Of a stretch of DNA of 5,709 bases, positions 5,534 through 5,709 are shown in pieces (position 1 is the first letter of the stretch; every line of letters starts with the position of its first letter). The position numbers were made by a program, and so were the translations under genes. This stretch comes from an archaeon (GTDB lineage Archaea; Nanobdellota; Nanobdellia; Woesearchaeales; JAGVOV01): NCBI GenBank assembly GCA_020052545.1, contig JAGVOV010000133.1:1-5709 (forward strand), read 5' to 3'. Under the pieces are notes generated by a model. That model was not told the DNA's origin, did not search any database, and was given only the letters and a program-made list of their open reading frames with translations.

Positions 5534-5541
5534 TTTAAATA
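5534..5541 (+). promoter_or_regulatory. TATA box for the carbamoyltransferase gene
   Basis: TTTAAATA starts three bases after the preceding stop codon, and its TTAAA core is 29 bases before the ATG at 5564. The spacing matches that of the gene at 4583 exactly. The remaining bases before the ATG are pyrimidine-rich (TCTTTTCTCACTT) with no ribosome binding site, again pointing to a leaderless mRNA. Confidence 0.65.
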
Positions 5542-5563
5542 GCCTCATAATCTTTTCTCACTT

Positions 5564-5709
5564 ATGTATATCTTGGGGATTTGGGACGGCCACGATGCCG
5601 GCGCTGCCATAGTCAAAGGCGGCAAGGTCATCGCGGCAGTCAATGAAGAGAGATACACAAAGAGGAAGCTTGAAGTAGGCTTCCCGAAGCTTTCTATGGA
5701 GGCCTGCCT
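5564..5709 (+). CDS. Carbamoyltransferase, NodU/CmcH family (3' partial)
   Basis: The first 48 codons are visible; the frame is open to the window end. The N-terminus YILGIWDGHDAGAAIVKGGK (2-21) followed by AAVNEERYTKRK (24-35) and GFP (39-41) is the typical opening of NodU/CmcH O-carbamoyltransferases. It forms the first strands of the Kae1/TsaD-like ASKHA domain, with the conserved GHD-type motif (9-11) and the NEER segment (27-30). Family members move a carbamoyl group from carbamoyl phosphate, through carbamoyl-adenylate, to a hydroxyl on a sugar or related compound. The catalytic core and C-terminal domain lie beyond the window, so the substrate is unknown. The nearby GT2 gene fits a role in glycan decoration, but that is inference. 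The ATG choice is backed by motif position and TATA spacing. Confidence 0.88.
   Translation, partial: MYILGIWDGHDAGAAIVKGGKVIAAVNEERYTKRKLEVGFPKLSMEAC

Overview
The window looks archaeal, most likely from a DPANN-type genome (Woesearchaeota/Pacearchaeota-like). Three intergenic gaps of 31, 59 and 33 bases each hold a TTAAA-type TATA box 27-29 bases before the next ATG, and none has a Shine-Dalgarno sequence. This spacing fits archaeal promoters making leaderless or nearly leaderless mRNAs. The lineage is an inference from this promoter style and from the type of cysteine-rich surface protein present. No marker gene fixes it.

Positions 1-3820 are the 3' part of one very large, probably secreted, disulfide-rich modular protein. 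At least 1272 residues are visible, the 5' end is outside the window, and about 120 are cysteines. Residue numbers for this protein count the internal Met codon at 101 as residue 1. It is built from (i) a two-part repeat, A+B, with six Cys in each half, present three times in full, once as A only (N-terminal side) and once as B only (C-terminal side); (ii) five Stig1-like Cys modules with nearly fixed spacing; (iii) two Ig-like beta-sandwich domains; (iv) a Dickkopf/EGF-like Cys cluster; and (v) a CC-pair module. Every module holds an even number of cysteines, as expected if each one closes its own disulfides. The protein ends in an Ig-like domain with no membrane anchor.

Downstream, all on the + strand and each with its own TATA box, are a 223-residue GT2 glycosyltransferase of the dolichol-phosphate mannose synthase type (3852-4523), a 315-residue cysteine-free soluble protein of unknown function (4583-5530), and the first 48 codons of a NodU/CmcH-family carbamoyltransferase (5564 to the window end). 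The glycosyltransferase and carbamoyltransferase suggest a cell-surface glycoconjugate theme. The separate promoters mean the genes need not be one operon. No RNA gene, CRISPR array, mobile element or convincing minus-strand gene was seen, and no stretch longer than 60 bases lacks a gene.
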